Below are positions 1-8,711 of a stretch of DNA of 64,000 nucleotides, one piece after another (within the stretch, counting starts at the first letter, position 1; each line of letters opens with the position of its first letter). The position numbers and the translations under genes are program-made. The DNA lies in contig NZ_JAPELY010000001.1 of assembly GCF_026343295.1 (NCBI RefSeq), positions 2,728,001 to 2,792,000 of the forward strand. Direction: 5' to 3'. Origin of the DNA: Streptomyces sp. NBC_00083. Its GTDB lineage: Bacteria; Actinomycetota; Actinomycetes; Streptomycetales; Streptomycetaceae. Under the pieces are notes generated by a model. The model had not been told where the DNA came from, ran no database searches, and saw only the letters and a list, made by a program, of their open reading frames with translations.

Positions 1-41
1 CCGGCCGGTCCCCGTGTCGGCACCGGTGCCCTCCTGGCCCG

Positions 42-1517
42 TCATGCGCTCTCCTCGGCCGTCGTGCGTCCCGTCGCCCCCTCGGCGCGGTCCGGCCCGA
101 CGGTACCGCCGGCGGGGGCCGCGCCGCCCGGCAGGCACAGCGTGGCGACGAGCGCGGCGAGGGCCGCGCCCGCGGCGATCAGGAACACCAGGAGGTAGGC
201 GTGGAGGGTCGGCGCGGTCTCGCCGCCGGCCTGGAAGGTGACATTGGCCAGGACCGCGGCGACCACCGCGCTGCAACAGGCCTGCCCGACCGAGCGCATC
301 AGGGTGTTGAGCCCGTTGGCGGCGCCGGTCTCGCTCACCGGGACCGCGCGCATCACCAGGGCGGGCAGCGCCGAGTAGGCGATGGCGGTGCCGCAGGCCA
401 CCACCGTGGCGCCCGCGATGATCATGGCCATGCTGTGGCTGGTGAAGAAGCGCACGCCGTAGCCCACCGCCATGACGGCCGCGGCGATGGCGAGCGCCGC
501 CTTCGGGCCGTAGGTGGCCGAGATCTTGGCCGACACCGGGGAGAGCGCCACCATCGCGAGGCCGCCCGGCAGCAGACAGAGCCCGCTGACCACGATGGAC
601 GCGCCGAGCCCGTAGCCGGTGGCCTTGGGCTCCTGCACCATCTGCGCGGTGACCAGCGAGTTGGCGTAGAACGCGAAGCCGATCAGGAGGGCCGCCACAT
701 TGGTGAGCAGCACCGCGGGGCGTGCCGAGACCCGCAGGTCCACCAGCGGGGAGCGGGTCCGCAGCTCGTACGCGCCCCACAGTGGCCAGATCACCACGGC
801 CGCGCCGAGCAGTGCGAGGGTGCGCGGCGAGGTCCAGCCCCAGTCGGCGCCCTGGGTGATGGCGAGCAGCACCGCGACGAGCGCCGCCGAGAGACCGAGC
901 GCGCCCACCGCGTCGAACCGGCCGCGCGAGCGCAGTGGCGATTCGGGCACGCACCACAGCACCAGGGCGATGTCGACCAGGCCGAGCACGGCCGAGGCCC
1001 AGAACATGGTGTGCCAGTCGAAGTGCTCGACGACGAGGGCCGCGACCGGCAGCCCCACGGCCGCGCCGATGCCGAGCGTCGAACTCATCAGGGCGACCGA
1101 GGAGAGCACCTTCGCCGGCGGCAGCTCGTCGCGCATGATGCTGATGCCCAGCGGGATCACGGCGAGCGCGGCCCCCTGGAGGGCGCGGCCGGCGATCAGT
1201 ACGCCGATGTGGGAGCTGACCGCGCACATCACCGAGCCGGCCGTGAGCACGCCGAGCGAGATGATCAGGAGCCGCCGCTTGCCGTACATGTCGCCGGCCC
1301 GGCCGAGCACCGGGGTGAAGACGGCCCCGGTCAGCAGCGTGATGGTGACCAGCCAGCTGGCCGCGGCCGGGGTGCTGCCGGTGAGGGCGGGCACGTGGGG
1401 CAGGAGCGGCACCACCAGCGTCTGCATGACGGCCACGACCACGCCGCAGAACGCCAGGACCCCGACGAAGAACCGGGGGCGGGGCGGATCGGCGGACACG
1501 GGTATCGCAGGGGGCAT
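42..1517 (-). CDS. MFS drug exporter, DHA2 (14-TM) type
   Basis: This 491-residue polytopic membrane protein belongs to the major facilitator superfamily, EmrB/QacA-like drug:H+ antiporters. The first helix (about residues 15-35) is followed by a second helix and the family loop GRAGDMYGKRR, which matches the motif-A pattern GxxxDxxGxRR. The length fits the 14-helix branch. An upstream in-frame ATG at 1601 would add 28 residues without membrane character; I chose the ATG at 1517 because GGAGA sits just before it and the protein then starts like its relatives. The substrate cannot be read from the sequence; efflux of a small toxic compound is inferred. No regulator gene adjoins it inside the window. 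Confidence 0.9.
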   Translation of the reverse strand: MPPAIPVSADPPRPRFFVGVLAFCGVVVAVMQTLVVPLLPHVPALTGSTPAAASWLVTITLLTGAVFTPVLGRAGDMYGKRRLLIISLGVLTAGSVMCAVSSHIGVLIAGRALQGAALAVIPLGISIMRDELPPAKVLSSVALMSSTLGIGAAVGLPVAALVVEHFDWHTMFWASAVLGLVDIALVLWCVPESPLRSRGRFDAVGALGLSAALVAVLLAITQGADWGWTSPRTLALLGAAVVIWPLWGAYELRTRSPLVDLRVSARPAVLLTNVAALLIGFAFYANSLVTAQMVQEPKATGYGLGASIVVSGLCLLPGGLAMVALSPVSAKISATYGPKAALAIAAAVMAVGYGVRFFTSHSMAMIIAGATVVACGTAIAYSALPALVMRAVPVSETGAANGLNTLMRSVGQACCSAVVAAVLANVTFQAGGETAPTLHAYLLVFLIAAGAALAALVATLCLPGGAAPAGGTVGPDRAEGATGRTTAEESA

Positions 1518-1682
1518 GACTCTCCGTACGGCTGGAACGCGGACAGGGGTGCACAGGTGTTCACCCTCAGGGTAAACGCTTGTGCACCCCTTGATTCCCA
1601 CCCGGGCGGAAGTTCCTGGGCCGTCCGGGACCGGCCCTCGCGGCGGCCTCCGGGACCGGCCCCCGGCGGATGCGCTCCGGGA

Positions 1683-3230
1683 TCAGCCTCGGGCGGCGGG
1701 TTCCGGCAGCGGCACTCCGGGGCAGCCGGTGTCCTTCGCGGGCAGGGCGCCCGTCAGGAGGTACGCCTCCACCCGGTCGTCCACGCACGCGTTGCCGTGC
1801 TGGAACTGGCCGTGGTCGCCGTCGTCCACCGTGATCAGGCGTGACCCGGCGATCGCCCCGTGCACGCGCAGCGCGCCTTCGTAGTACGTCGCCGGGTCGT
1901 GCGTCGCGTTGAGCATCAGGACGGGCGGCAGCCCCTTGCCGGTCGGCTCGATGTGCGGCGCCTTGGACGTCGGCCAGCTCGCGCAGACGGCGGCGAACGT
2001 CAACTCCCGTGCCCCGGCGAGGGGGTGGACGCGAGTCGCCTCGGCGCTCGTGTCCACCCAGTACCGGCGGTCGCGCCTCCAGGTGCCGTCGCCGCACGTG
2101 ACCGCGAAGAAGTCGGCGAAGTAGCCCGCGCTCATGACGGGGGACAACTGCTCGGCGGCGTCCTTCCGCGCCTGCTCCGATGCGCTCTCGGGATGCTGGA
2201 GCAGACCCATCAGCGACGCGAACTCCGGGAACCGGTCGTGCGCGCTGTAGAGCGCGTTCGTGGCCGCTGCGTCCAGATGGTTGGGCGTGACGAGGGTGCC
2301 TTCGAGGTCGAGGGGGTGGTCGTGCAGCGCGGCCCGCAGCCGCTCGTAGGAGGCCTCGGCCTCGGCGGGCATGCGGCCCTGGTGGTACGTCGCGTCGTTC
2401 TTGGCGAGCCACGGCAGGAAGTCCTGCTCGTACCGGCGCTGGAAGCTCGCCGGCTGCCCCGTCATGTACGCCTGCCAGCCGTGCGTGAGGTCCACGGTGC
2501 TGTCCAGGACGACCCGCTCGACGCGGCGCGGGAACTCGGTCGCGTAGTACGCCCCGAGGACGGTGGCGTAGGACGGCCCGTAGTAGGAGATCCGGTCGAC
2601 GCCGAGCAGCGCGCGGTACAGGTCCATGTCGTGCACGGCCTGGTCGCTGGTGATGTACGGCAGCAGCCCGCCCGAGGCGCGCTCGCACTGCGCCACGAAG
2701 GCGCGGGCCCGGTCGAAGGTCGCCCCGATCGCCCGGGGAGAGCGGTCCCTGAGATCGCCGGAGGAGAAGAACGCGTCGACCGTGTCCTGGTCCGAGCAGA
2801 CCACGTTGGTGCTCGCCCCGACCCCGCGCTGGTCGAAGCTGACGACGTCGTACGCGGCGGCGAGCTTCGGGCTCAGACCGGTCAGGTTGGCCGGCCGTTT
2901 GAGCCCGGACGAGCCGGGACCGCCCGCCGCCATCATCAGGACGCCGCGCCGCTCGCCGGGGCCGGTCGCCCGATGGCGCGACACCTTGATTGCGAGGTCC
3001 GGCCCGGCGCCGGGGTGGTACCAGTCCCGGGGCACGGCCATGGTCGCGCATTCCAGCGTGCCGGAGAAGCATGGCTGCCAGTCGAGGTGCTGGAGGCGGT
3101 AGCGGTCGGGTACGGGCGGGGTCGCGCTCTCCGCGGCGGCCTGTGCCGCGCCGGCCGGCAGGGCGGCCGCGGCGAGCAGCGCGCACACGGCGGCCGCGGC
3201 CCAGCGGGCCGGCTTCTGGAACAACTGCAT
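1683..3230 (-). CDS. Secreted TAP-like alpha/beta hydrolase (tripeptidyl aminopeptidase family)
   Basis: This 515-residue exported serine hydrolase resembles the Streptomyces tripeptidyl aminopeptidases (Tap, SlpD/E). A signal peptide covers residues 1-33 and ends in a cleavable AQAAA stretch. The oxyanion-hole loop GGPGSSG is at 103-109, the nucleophile elbow YGPSYA places Ser220, and near the C-terminus are the Asp (NATHDPATYY) and His (DGDHGQFQHG) regions of the triad. It would remove N-terminal peptides from extracellular proteins. The in-frame ORF continues far upstream, but ATG 3230 is where the signal peptide begins and it has a purine-rich stretch (GGGGAGAAGAA) upstream. It lies downstream of the TenA-like gene on the same strand, with a hairpin between them. 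Confidence 0.88.
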   Translation of the reverse strand: MQLFQKPARWAAAAVCALLAAAALPAGAAQAAAESATPPVPDRYRLQHLDWQPCFSGTLECATMAVPRDWYHPGAGPDLAIKVSRHRATGPGERRGVLMMAAGGPGSSGLKRPANLTGLSPKLAAAYDVVSFDQRGVGASTNVVCSDQDTVDAFFSSGDLRDRSPRAIGATFDRARAFVAQCERASGGLLPYITSDQAVHDMDLYRALLGVDRISYYGPSYATVLGAYYATEFPRRVERVVLDSTVDLTHGWQAYMTGQPASFQRRYEQDFLPWLAKNDATYHQGRMPAEAEASYERLRAALHDHPLDLEGTLVTPNHLDAAATNALYSAHDRFPEFASLMGLLQHPESASEQARKDAAEQLSPVMSAGYFADFFAVTCGDGTWRRDRRYWVDTSAEATRVHPLAGARELTFAAVCASWPTSKAPHIEPTGKGLPPVLMLNATHDPATYYEGALRVHGAIAGSRLITVDDGDHGQFQHGNACVDDRVEAYLLTGALPAKDTGCPGVPLPEPAARG

Positions 3231-3316
3231 GTGTTCTTCTCCCCGTTGGGATCGCTCCCCTTGCGGTGAATCGGTCGAGTCGATCGTCCACCGCCCGGGG
3301 CCCCGTCTCGATCCCG

Positions 3317-3362
3317 CCACCACCCCGAAACGGGGTGGCACGCATGCCACCCCGGTGGTGGT
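3317..3362 (-). terminator. Nested inverted repeats, probable terminator
   Basis: A perfect 10-bp stem, CGGGGTGGCA at 3331-3340 and TGCCACCCCG at 3345-3354 with a CGCA loop, lies 21 bases after the stop of the TenA-like gene. Its left arm can alternatively pair with the ACCCCG just upstream (hairpin CACCCCGAAACGGGGTG), and an outer CCACCACC/GGTGGTGG pair encloses everything. Termination is the simplest reading; mutually exclusive structures are possible. Confidence 0.6.
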
Positions 3363-3382
3363 GCGGATGCCCGCCGCCCGCC

Positions 3383-4051
3383 CTACGGGGCGAGCGTGTT
3401 CCAGAACATCGACTCGTAGCTCTGGAGCAGCCGCCCGTAGTGCGCCCCGCTGCCCACGCCCTCGCCGTGGGCGTCGTCCGAGCCCGCCGCGACGGCCGCC
3501 ACCGCCTGCTGTTCGAGCTCCGGGGCCGGTCCGGCGAAGAGGTCGAAGAAGCCGCACGCCTCGTCGGTGAAGCCGTACCGCGAGCGCAGCGCGGCCGCGA
3601 GCCGGGCGCAGTAGCCGCCCCAGGCAGCGAAGTTGGCGGTCAGGGCGAGCGCCACACTCGACGGGTCGCCGTTCAGGGCCAGCCACGCCACATACGCGGG
3701 GTAGGCCTGGCAGCCCGCGCGTGGCAGGTACTGCCCGATGTCCTGCGCGGTGAGCCCGCAGGCACTCTCGTACGCCCCGAGCTGTTCGAGGGCGAGGCTC
3801 TCGCCCTCCGCGAGCGAACCGAAGAACGCCGCGCACGGCGTGCCCCGGCCCGAGCGTTCGGCGAGGTGGAGGAAGGCGCGGCGGTCGGCGGCGATGATGT
3901 GGCGCTGCTCCAGCGCGAGCCCCGCGAGCGCCGAGCGCGGCGCCCGGCCGGCCTCGACGAGGGGCACGAGCCGGTTGTCGTCGGGGGAGGGGGCGAGCGC
4001 GGTGGACGCCGCCGCGATGATGTCCTTGGCGGTACGCGTCTGACGAGTCAT
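3383..4051 (-). CDS. TenA/PqqC-like (heme-oxygenase fold) protein
   Basis: This 222-residue all-helical soluble protein looks like the TENA/THI-4/PqqC superfamily: alternating amphipathic helices, an early LALEQRHIIAADRRAFL helix, an internal YLPRAGCQAYPAYVAWLALNG segment and a closing LLQSYESMFW helix. Family members include thiaminase II and cofactor-handling enzymes; Streptomyces also has members of unknown role. I do not see the full set of thiaminase II catalytic residues clearly enough to call that activity. The ORF is open upstream, but ATG 4051 gives a normal start. It could form a unit with the downstream secreted peptidase. Confidence 0.65.
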   Translation of the reverse strand: MTRQTRTAKDIIAAASTALAPSPDDNRLVPLVEAGRAPRSALAGLALEQRHIIAADRRAFLHLAERSGRGTPCAAFFGSLAEGESLALEQLGAYESACGLTAQDIGQYLPRAGCQAYPAYVAWLALNGDPSSVALALTANFAAWGGYCARLAAALRSRYGFTDEACGFFDLFAGPAPELEQQAVAAVAAGSDDAHGEGVGSGAHYGRLLQSYESMFWNTLAP

Positions 4052-4161
4052 GCGGGACCCTCTCAGCGGAGCTGCCGGTACGGTCACGACCAGCGTCTCA
4101 CGCGGGGCCGCCACCGCACGGGCAGGCGGGCCGCGACCGCCCGCGGCCCGCTGCGCGGGGC

Positions 4162-5298
4162 TCAGGCGGCGACCGGGGCGCGGCTCCTGCGGCGGCGGTC
4201 CCGGGTTCTGTCGCGCTGCGGCCACAGCAGCACGTACGCCGTCGACACGACCACGAACGCCAGCCGGATCAGCCCGCGCGCCGCGTCGTCCGCCACCACG
4301 AACACGCTCCCGTACAGGGTCAGCAGGGCGAGCCAGCTCCACCACGGCACCAGCCGGCGCTGCCCGATCACATCCCACAGCAGCGTGCCGAGCAGGACCG
4401 ACGCCGTGTAGTACGTGTACACGCTGGGGTCGAGCACGATGCGCGCGTTGGCGCCGAGCAGCACCACCGCCGCCCACCGCCCGCGCCACACCGCCACGGC
4501 CCCGAGCAGCAGCCCCAGCAGCGCCTGCGCCGGGCGGTCCCAGCCGGGCGTCTCGGCATCGGCGACACCGAGCCAGCGCAGCGCGGACGCCGGCTGGTTG
4601 GGTATCGCGAAACCCGCGGCCGACATCGAATGGGGATTGCTGAGGAAGAACGGCGCCCAGGCCACGGCGAGCACGGCCGCGCACCACAGGCCGGCCCGCA
4701 GCCACTGGTGCCGCGGCAGCGCGAAGAGCAGCGCCGCGAACGTCACCGCCGTCGGCTTGGAGTCCATGGCGAGCGCCAGCCACACGCCGGTGCCGATCGC
4801 GCCGCCGCGGGTCACCGAGCGGACCGCGAGCGCGGTGAAGAACAGGGCGAGCACGTCGTCGAGGTGCCCGAACCGCACCGACACCTCGATCCACATCGGG
4901 ATGAAGGCGAGACCGGCGATGAGCACGCGTTGGCGCAGACGCTGGTGGTTGGTGCCGGTGCCCAGGAAGTACCAGGCCGCGCTGCGTCCCGCGATGACCA
5001 CGATCACCAGACCGAGCACCGACATCAGGAGCGCCGCGAGGAACTGCCCGGTCCGCTCCGGGAAGGGGTTGAACAGGCCGGCCGTCAGGAAGCTGACCGG
5101 TCCCATCTGGAGCTCGGGGTGGTGGGCGTACAGATTGAGACCGCCGGTGCCGTCGCCCGACGGGCCCTGGTAGATGAGTTCCCCGCCGGCCCGCAGATAG
5201 TGCCAGGAGAAGCCGCCGTTGGGCTCGACCAACGCGAACCAGAGCGCGGTCCATGCGGAGAGCAGGATCAGATGCATCCTCTGACTGATGGCCGGCAC
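4162..5298 (-). CDS. Polytopic membrane protein, GT-C mannosyltransferase-like
   Basis: This 378-residue protein has about nine to ten hydrophobic helices and a basic C-terminal tail (RDRTRDRRRRSR). An early luminal loop carries GGFSWHYLRAGGELIY and later HPELQMGPVSFL, and a later loop has GHLDDVLALFF. Acidic residues after the first helices are typical of GT-C polyprenol-phosphate sugar transferases such as the GT87/DUF2029 group, so a lipid-linked sugar transferase is possible, but no exact catalytic motif convinces me. It is divergent from the MarR-ABC operon, which starts 192 bp away. Function unproven. Confidence 0.6.
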   Translation of the reverse strand: MPAISQRMHLILLSAWTALWFALVEPNGGFSWHYLRAGGELIYQGPSGDGTGGLNLYAHHPELQMGPVSFLTAGLFNPFPERTGQFLAALLMSVLGLVIVVIAGRSAAWYFLGTGTNHQRLRQRVLIAGLAFIPMWIEVSVRFGHLDDVLALFFTALAVRSVTRGGAIGTGVWLALAMDSKPTAVTFAALLFALPRHQWLRAGLWCAAVLAVAWAPFFLSNPHSMSAAGFAIPNQPASALRWLGVADAETPGWDRPAQALLGLLLGAVAVWRGRWAAVVLLGANARIVLDPSVYTYYTASVLLGTLLWDVIGQRRLVPWWSWLALLTLYGSVFVVADDAARGLIRLAFVVVSTAYVLLWPQRDRTRDRRRRSRAPVAA

Positions 5299-5454
5299 GT
5301 GTGTTCAGCTCCTGTTTCCCTGCCCGATGCGGATGGCGTTCCGTGGAGCGCGCGGGGGCCCCGGGGAAAGATGTCATGCGGGGCCGGTCCGTTCTCCCGG
5401 CGGGTCCACATGTGCTGCGCGCCACATCGCGCGGTCCCCGGCGCCGACGCCCCC

Positions 5455-5484
5455 TGGCCATTACCTCTCACTCAGAGATAAAAT
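5455..5484 (+). promoter_or_regulatory. marR promoter with overlapping inverted repeat
   Basis: A consensus-like -10 TAAAAT lies at 5479-5484, with TGGCCA about 18 bases upstream as a weak -35. The inverted repeat TTAnCTCT-N5-AGAGnTAA occupies 5461-5481 and overlaps the -10 box, as expected of a MarR autorepressor operator. The start codon follows at 5491, so the mRNA is probably leaderless; there is no Shine-Dalgarno sequence. Confidence 0.6.
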
Positions 5485-5490
5485 GGCCGC

Positions 5491-5955
5491 ATGGCTGCCG
5501 AAGAGGCACAACCGCTCGACGACTCGTTCGCGGACGTACTCGCGGGCGTGCAGCGGCTCATCAGGCGCCGGCTGCGCGGCGGCCTCGGCGCGCCCCGGCT
5601 GCGCGGCGCCCAGGTCGAGTTGCTGCGCCTTGTCGCCGCCCGGCCGGGCATCGGGGTGTCGGCCGCCGCCAAGGAGCTGCACCTGGCGGGCAATTCGGTC
5701 TCCACGCTCGTCAACCAGCTGGTGCGGGACGGCTACATGAGGCGCGAGACCGACCCCGGCGACCGGCGCTCGGCGCGGCTGCACGCGACACCCGCCGCCC
5801 TGGAGCGGCTGCGCGACTGGCAGCGCCGCCGCGCCGCGCTGGTACGGGACCAGGTGGCGCGCCTGGACGCCGCCGACCGGGCCGCCCTGGCCGCCGCGCT
5901 CCCCGCGCTGCGCCGGCTCGCCGACAACCTGCACGAGGAAGCGGAGGGGTCATGA
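5491..5955 (+). CDS. MarR family transcriptional regulator
   Basis: This 154-residue regulator has a MarR winged helix-turn-helix: GIGVSAAAKELHLAGNSVSTLVNQLVRDGYM as the HTH, then the wing RRETDPGDRRSARLHATP. The DPGDRR wing motif is a family hallmark. Its TGA overlaps the ATG of the ABC ATPase gene (ATGA), so the three genes marR-ATPase-permease form one translationally coupled operon. By analogy with similar operons it probably represses its own export pump and is relieved by the pump substrate. The start is ATG 5491; translation is probably leaderless. Confidence 0.92.
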   Translation: MAAEEAQPLDDSFADVLAGVQRLIRRRLRGGLGAPRLRGAQVELLRLVAARPGIGVSAAAKELHLAGNSVSTLVNQLVRDGYMRRETDPGDRRSARLHATPAALERLRDWQRRRAALVRDQVARLDAADRAALAAALPALRRLADNLHEEAEGS

Positions 5956-7031
5956 GCGACGACGACGCGGACCGCCGCCCGGCCCGGGACGGAACGGCAC
6001 CCGACCGGGACGGGGCGGCGGCGGCCGGGGGCGCCACGGCACCCGACCTGGACCGGGCGGCAGCCGCCGCGGGCGGCGCCACACCGGACCAGGCCGCGGC
6101 ATCGGACCGGGGCGCCGTATCGGACCGCGGCGCCCCGCCGGACCGCGGCGGCGCGGCGGCGGGACCCGGCCGTGCCTCGGCGGTCCGGGGTGACACGGCG
6201 GCCGGCCGCGAGGCCGTGCGCTGCGACGGGCTCGCCTACGCCTTCGGCGGGACGAAGGCGGTCGACGGGCTGGACCTCGCCGTCGCCGCCGGCGAGGTCT
6301 TCGGACTCCTCGGCCCCAACGGCGCGGGAAAGACCACCGCCATCCGCTGCATCACCACCCTGCTGCCCGTGCCCGTCGGCCGCGTCCGCGTCTTCGGCCA
6401 CGACGCCGCGAAGGAGCCGATGGCGGTGCGCCGGCTGCTCGGCTACGTACCCCAGCAGCTGTCGGCCGACGCGGGCCTGACCGGACGGGAGAACGTGACC
6501 CTCTTCGCCCGGGTCTTCGACGTGCCGCGCAAGGAACGCGCCCGCCGCGTCGAACAGGCCCTGTACGCCGTCGACCTCACCGACGCCGCCGACCGCATGG
6601 CCAAGACCTACTCGGGCGGCATGATCCGCCGTCTCGAACTCGCCCAGGCCCTGGTCAGCGCGCCCCGGCTGCTGATGCTCGACGAACCGACGATCGGCCT
6701 CGACCCCATCGCCCGCACCAGCGTGTGGGAGCACATCAACGCGGTGCGCCGGGCCACCGGCATGACCGTGCTCGTGACCACCCACCACATGGACGAGGCC
6801 GACCAGTACTGCGACCGCCTCGCACTGATGCACCGCGGGCGGATACGGGCCCTCGGCACGCCCGACGGCCTCAAGTCCGAGCTGCACGAACGCCTCGGCA
6901 ACGGCCCCGACGACCCGCCGCCCACCCTGGAGGACGTCTTCCGCGACGTCGCCGGCAGCGGCCTCGACAGCCAGGGAGGTGACTTCCGCGATGTCCGCAG
7001 CACCCGCCGCACCGCAGCCCGCCTCGGCTGA
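5952..7031 (+). CDS. ABC transporter ATP-binding protein with repeat-rich N-terminal extension
   Basis: This 359-residue ATPase belongs to the DrrA-like exporter class. Walker A GPNGAGKTT lies near residue 121, the signature is YSGGMIRRLELAQ, Walker B is LLMLDEP and the switch His is in VTTHHMDEAD. The ATPase domain is preceded by about 90 residues of low complexity built from variations on PDRDGAA, ASDRGAV and PPDRGG, which other family members lack. Start ATG 5952 has GGAGGGG before it and overlaps the marR stop. It pairs with the downstream permease to export an unknown hydrophobic compound. The C-terminus is short, with no separate regulatory domain. Confidence 0.93.
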   Translation: MSDDDADRRPARDGTAPDRDGAAAAGGATAPDLDRAAAAAGGATPDQAAASDRGAVSDRGAPPDRGGAAAGPGRASAVRGDTAAGREAVRCDGLAYAFGGTKAVDGLDLAVAAGEVFGLLGPNGAGKTTAIRCITTLLPVPVGRVRVFGHDAAKEPMAVRRLLGYVPQQLSADAGLTGRENVTLFARVFDVPRKERARRVEQALYAVDLTDAADRMAKTYSGGMIRRLELAQALVSAPRLLMLDEPTIGLDPIARTSVWEHINAVRRATGMTVLVTTHHMDEADQYCDRLALMHRGRIRALGTPDGLKSELHERLGNGPDDPPPTLEDVFRDVAGSGLDSQGGDFRDVRSTRRTAARLG

Positions 7032-7866
7032 CCCCGGCTCAGCCGCCCTCGACGCCGACGGGAGGCTGGATCTGCTCCTGACCCCGCCGCGCCCCCGCAC
7101 CGGCTGGCGCCTGCTGCCCGCCCGCGTCGCCGCCCTGTGCGCGGTCGAGCTGCAGAAGCTGCGGCACGACCGCGCCGAGCTGTACACCCGCGCCGTCCAG
7201 CCGGCCCTGTGGCTGCTGATCTTCGGCGAGACCTTCACCCGCATCAAGGCGATCCCCACCGAGGGCATCCCCTACATCGACTACCTGGCGCCCGGCATCA
7301 TCGCCCAGTCCGCCATGTTCATCGCCATCTTCTACGGCATCATGATCATCTGGGAGCGTGACTCGGGCATCCTCACCAAGCTCCTCGTCACCCCCACCCC
7401 GCGCTCCGCGCTCATCACCGGCAAGGCCTTCGCGGCCGGGGTCAAGGCGCTGATCCAGGCCGTCGTGGTCATCGTGATCGCCGCGCTGCTCGGCGTGGCC
7501 CTGACCTGGAACCCGCTGCGGCTCCTCGGCGTCGCCGTCGCCGTGATCCTCGGCTCCGCGTTCTTCTCGTGCCTGTCCATGACGATCGCCGGGATCGTGC
7601 TGACCCGGGACCGTCTGATGGGCATCGGGCAGGCCATCACCATGCCGCTGTTCTTCGGCTCCAGCGCCCTCTACCCGGTGTCGATCATGCCGGGCTGGCT
7701 CCAGGCCGTCAGCAGGGCCAACCCGCTGAGCTACCAGGTAGACGCCCTGCGCGGACTGCTGCTCGGCACCCACGCCCATCTCGCCCTCGACTACGGGGTG
7801 CTGGCCGTCGCGGCCGCGCTCGGCATCCTCGCGGCCTCCTCGCTCCTGGGCCGGCTGGCCCGCTGA
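6991..7866 (+). CDS. ABC-2 type exporter permease (DrrB-like)
   Basis: This 291-residue membrane protein has about six helices: a short N-terminal cytoplasmic part, helices beginning at AVQPALWLLIFGETF, the ABC-2 signature region around IMIIWERDSGILTKLLVTPTPR, and the late LFFGSSALYPVSIMPGWLQ loop before the last helix. It overlaps the ATPase gene by 41 bases. GTG 6979 would add four residues, but AGGGAGG includes that GTG and is correctly placed for ATG 6991, so I use 6991. With the ATPase it forms a homodimeric-type exporter. Confidence 0.9.
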   Translation: MSAAPAAPQPASADPGSAALDADGRLDLLLTPPRPRTGWRLLPARVAALCAVELQKLRHDRAELYTRAVQPALWLLIFGETFTRIKAIPTEGIPYIDYLAPGIIAQSAMFIAIFYGIMIIWERDSGILTKLLVTPTPRSALITGKAFAAGVKALIQAVVVIVIAALLGVALTWNPLRLLGVAVAVILGSAFFSCLSMTIAGIVLTRDRLMGIGQAITMPLFFGSSALYPVSIMPGWLQAVSRANPLSYQVDALRGLLLGTHAHLALDYGVLAVAAALGILAASSLLGRLAR

Positions 7867-7877
7867 GCCCTGCCATC

Positions 7878-8711
7878 ATGATCCCCATGACCGAGCCGAG
7901 CGGGGACGACGGATACCTCCTGGACAACCGGCGCACCGAAGCCGGCGAGCGCTTCGACGCGCTCGCCGAACTCTTCGACGCCTCGACGTTCCGCCACTTC
8001 GACGCCCTCGGCCTGCGCCCGGGGCACCACGTCTGGGAGGTGGGCGCCGGCGGTGCCTCCGTGCCGCGCGGCCTCGCCGCACGGGTCGGCCCCCGGGGGC
8101 GGGTGCTCGCCACCGACCTCGACACCGGATGGCTGGCCGGAGCCGGGCTCCCGGCGCAGGTCGAGACGGACCGTCACGACGTGGGCCGGGACGAGGCGCC
8201 CGCCGGCCGCTTCGACTTCGTCCACGCCCGCCTGGTCCTGGTCCACGTCACCGACCGGGCCCGCGCCCTGCGCACCATGGCCGAGGCCCTGCGACCCGGG
8301 GGCGTCCTGCTGATCGAGGACGCCGACCCCGCGCTCCAGCCGCTGCTCTGCCTCGACGAGTACGGCCCCGAGCAGGAGCGCGCCAACCGTCTGCGCCGGG
8401 GCTTTCGCGCACTCCTCGCCGAACGCGGCGCCGACCTCTGCTACGGCCGCAAACTCCCGCGCCTGCTGCGGGAGTCGGGCCTGGAGGGGGTCGAGGCGGA
8501 CGCCTACTTCCCCGTCGCCTCGCCCGCCGCGGCCGTCCTCGAAGCCGCGACCGTGCGCCAGGTGCGGGACCGGCTCGTCGCACGCGGACTGGCCGACGAC
8601 GAGGAGATCGAGCTCCATCTGGCGAGCGTCGCCGCCGGCCGCCTCGACCTGGCGACCTCGCCGATGATCTCGGCCTGGGGCCGGCGCCCCGCCCGCCCCC
8701 ACGGGGCCTAG
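7878..8711 (+). CDS. Class I SAM-dependent methyltransferase
   Basis: This 277-residue soluble enzyme has SAM motif I VWEVGAGGASVPRGLA, motif II VLATDLDTGWL, a post-II acidic region (FDFVHARLVLVHV) and LRPGGVLLIED, the order seen in class I methyltransferases. The substrate is unknown. ATG 7878 and ATG 7887 are both possible starts; neither has a convincing ribosome site. It begins 11 bases after the exporter permease and may be cotranscribed. Its TAG stop overlaps the TAG of the convergent tyrosinase gene in the shared CTAG at 8708-8711. Confidence 0.88.
   Translation: MIPMTEPSGDDGYLLDNRRTEAGERFDALAELFDASTFRHFDALGLRPGHHVWEVGAGGASVPRGLAARVGPRGRVLATDLDTGWLAGAGLPAQVETDRHDVGRDEAPAGRFDFVHARLVLVHVTDRARALRTMAEALRPGGVLLIEDADPALQPLLCLDEYGPEQERANRLRRGFRALLAERGADLCYGRKLPRLLRESGLEGVEADAYFPVASPAAAVLEAATVRQVRDRLVARGLADDEEIELHLASVAAGRLDLATSPMISAWGRRPARPHGA

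Noticed and set aside
201..1844. 547-codon open frame on the plus strand
   Set aside because: It is the antisense shadow of the MFS exporter gene; composition is Arg/Gly/His-rich without any domain, as is usual for opposite-strand frames in high-GC DNA.
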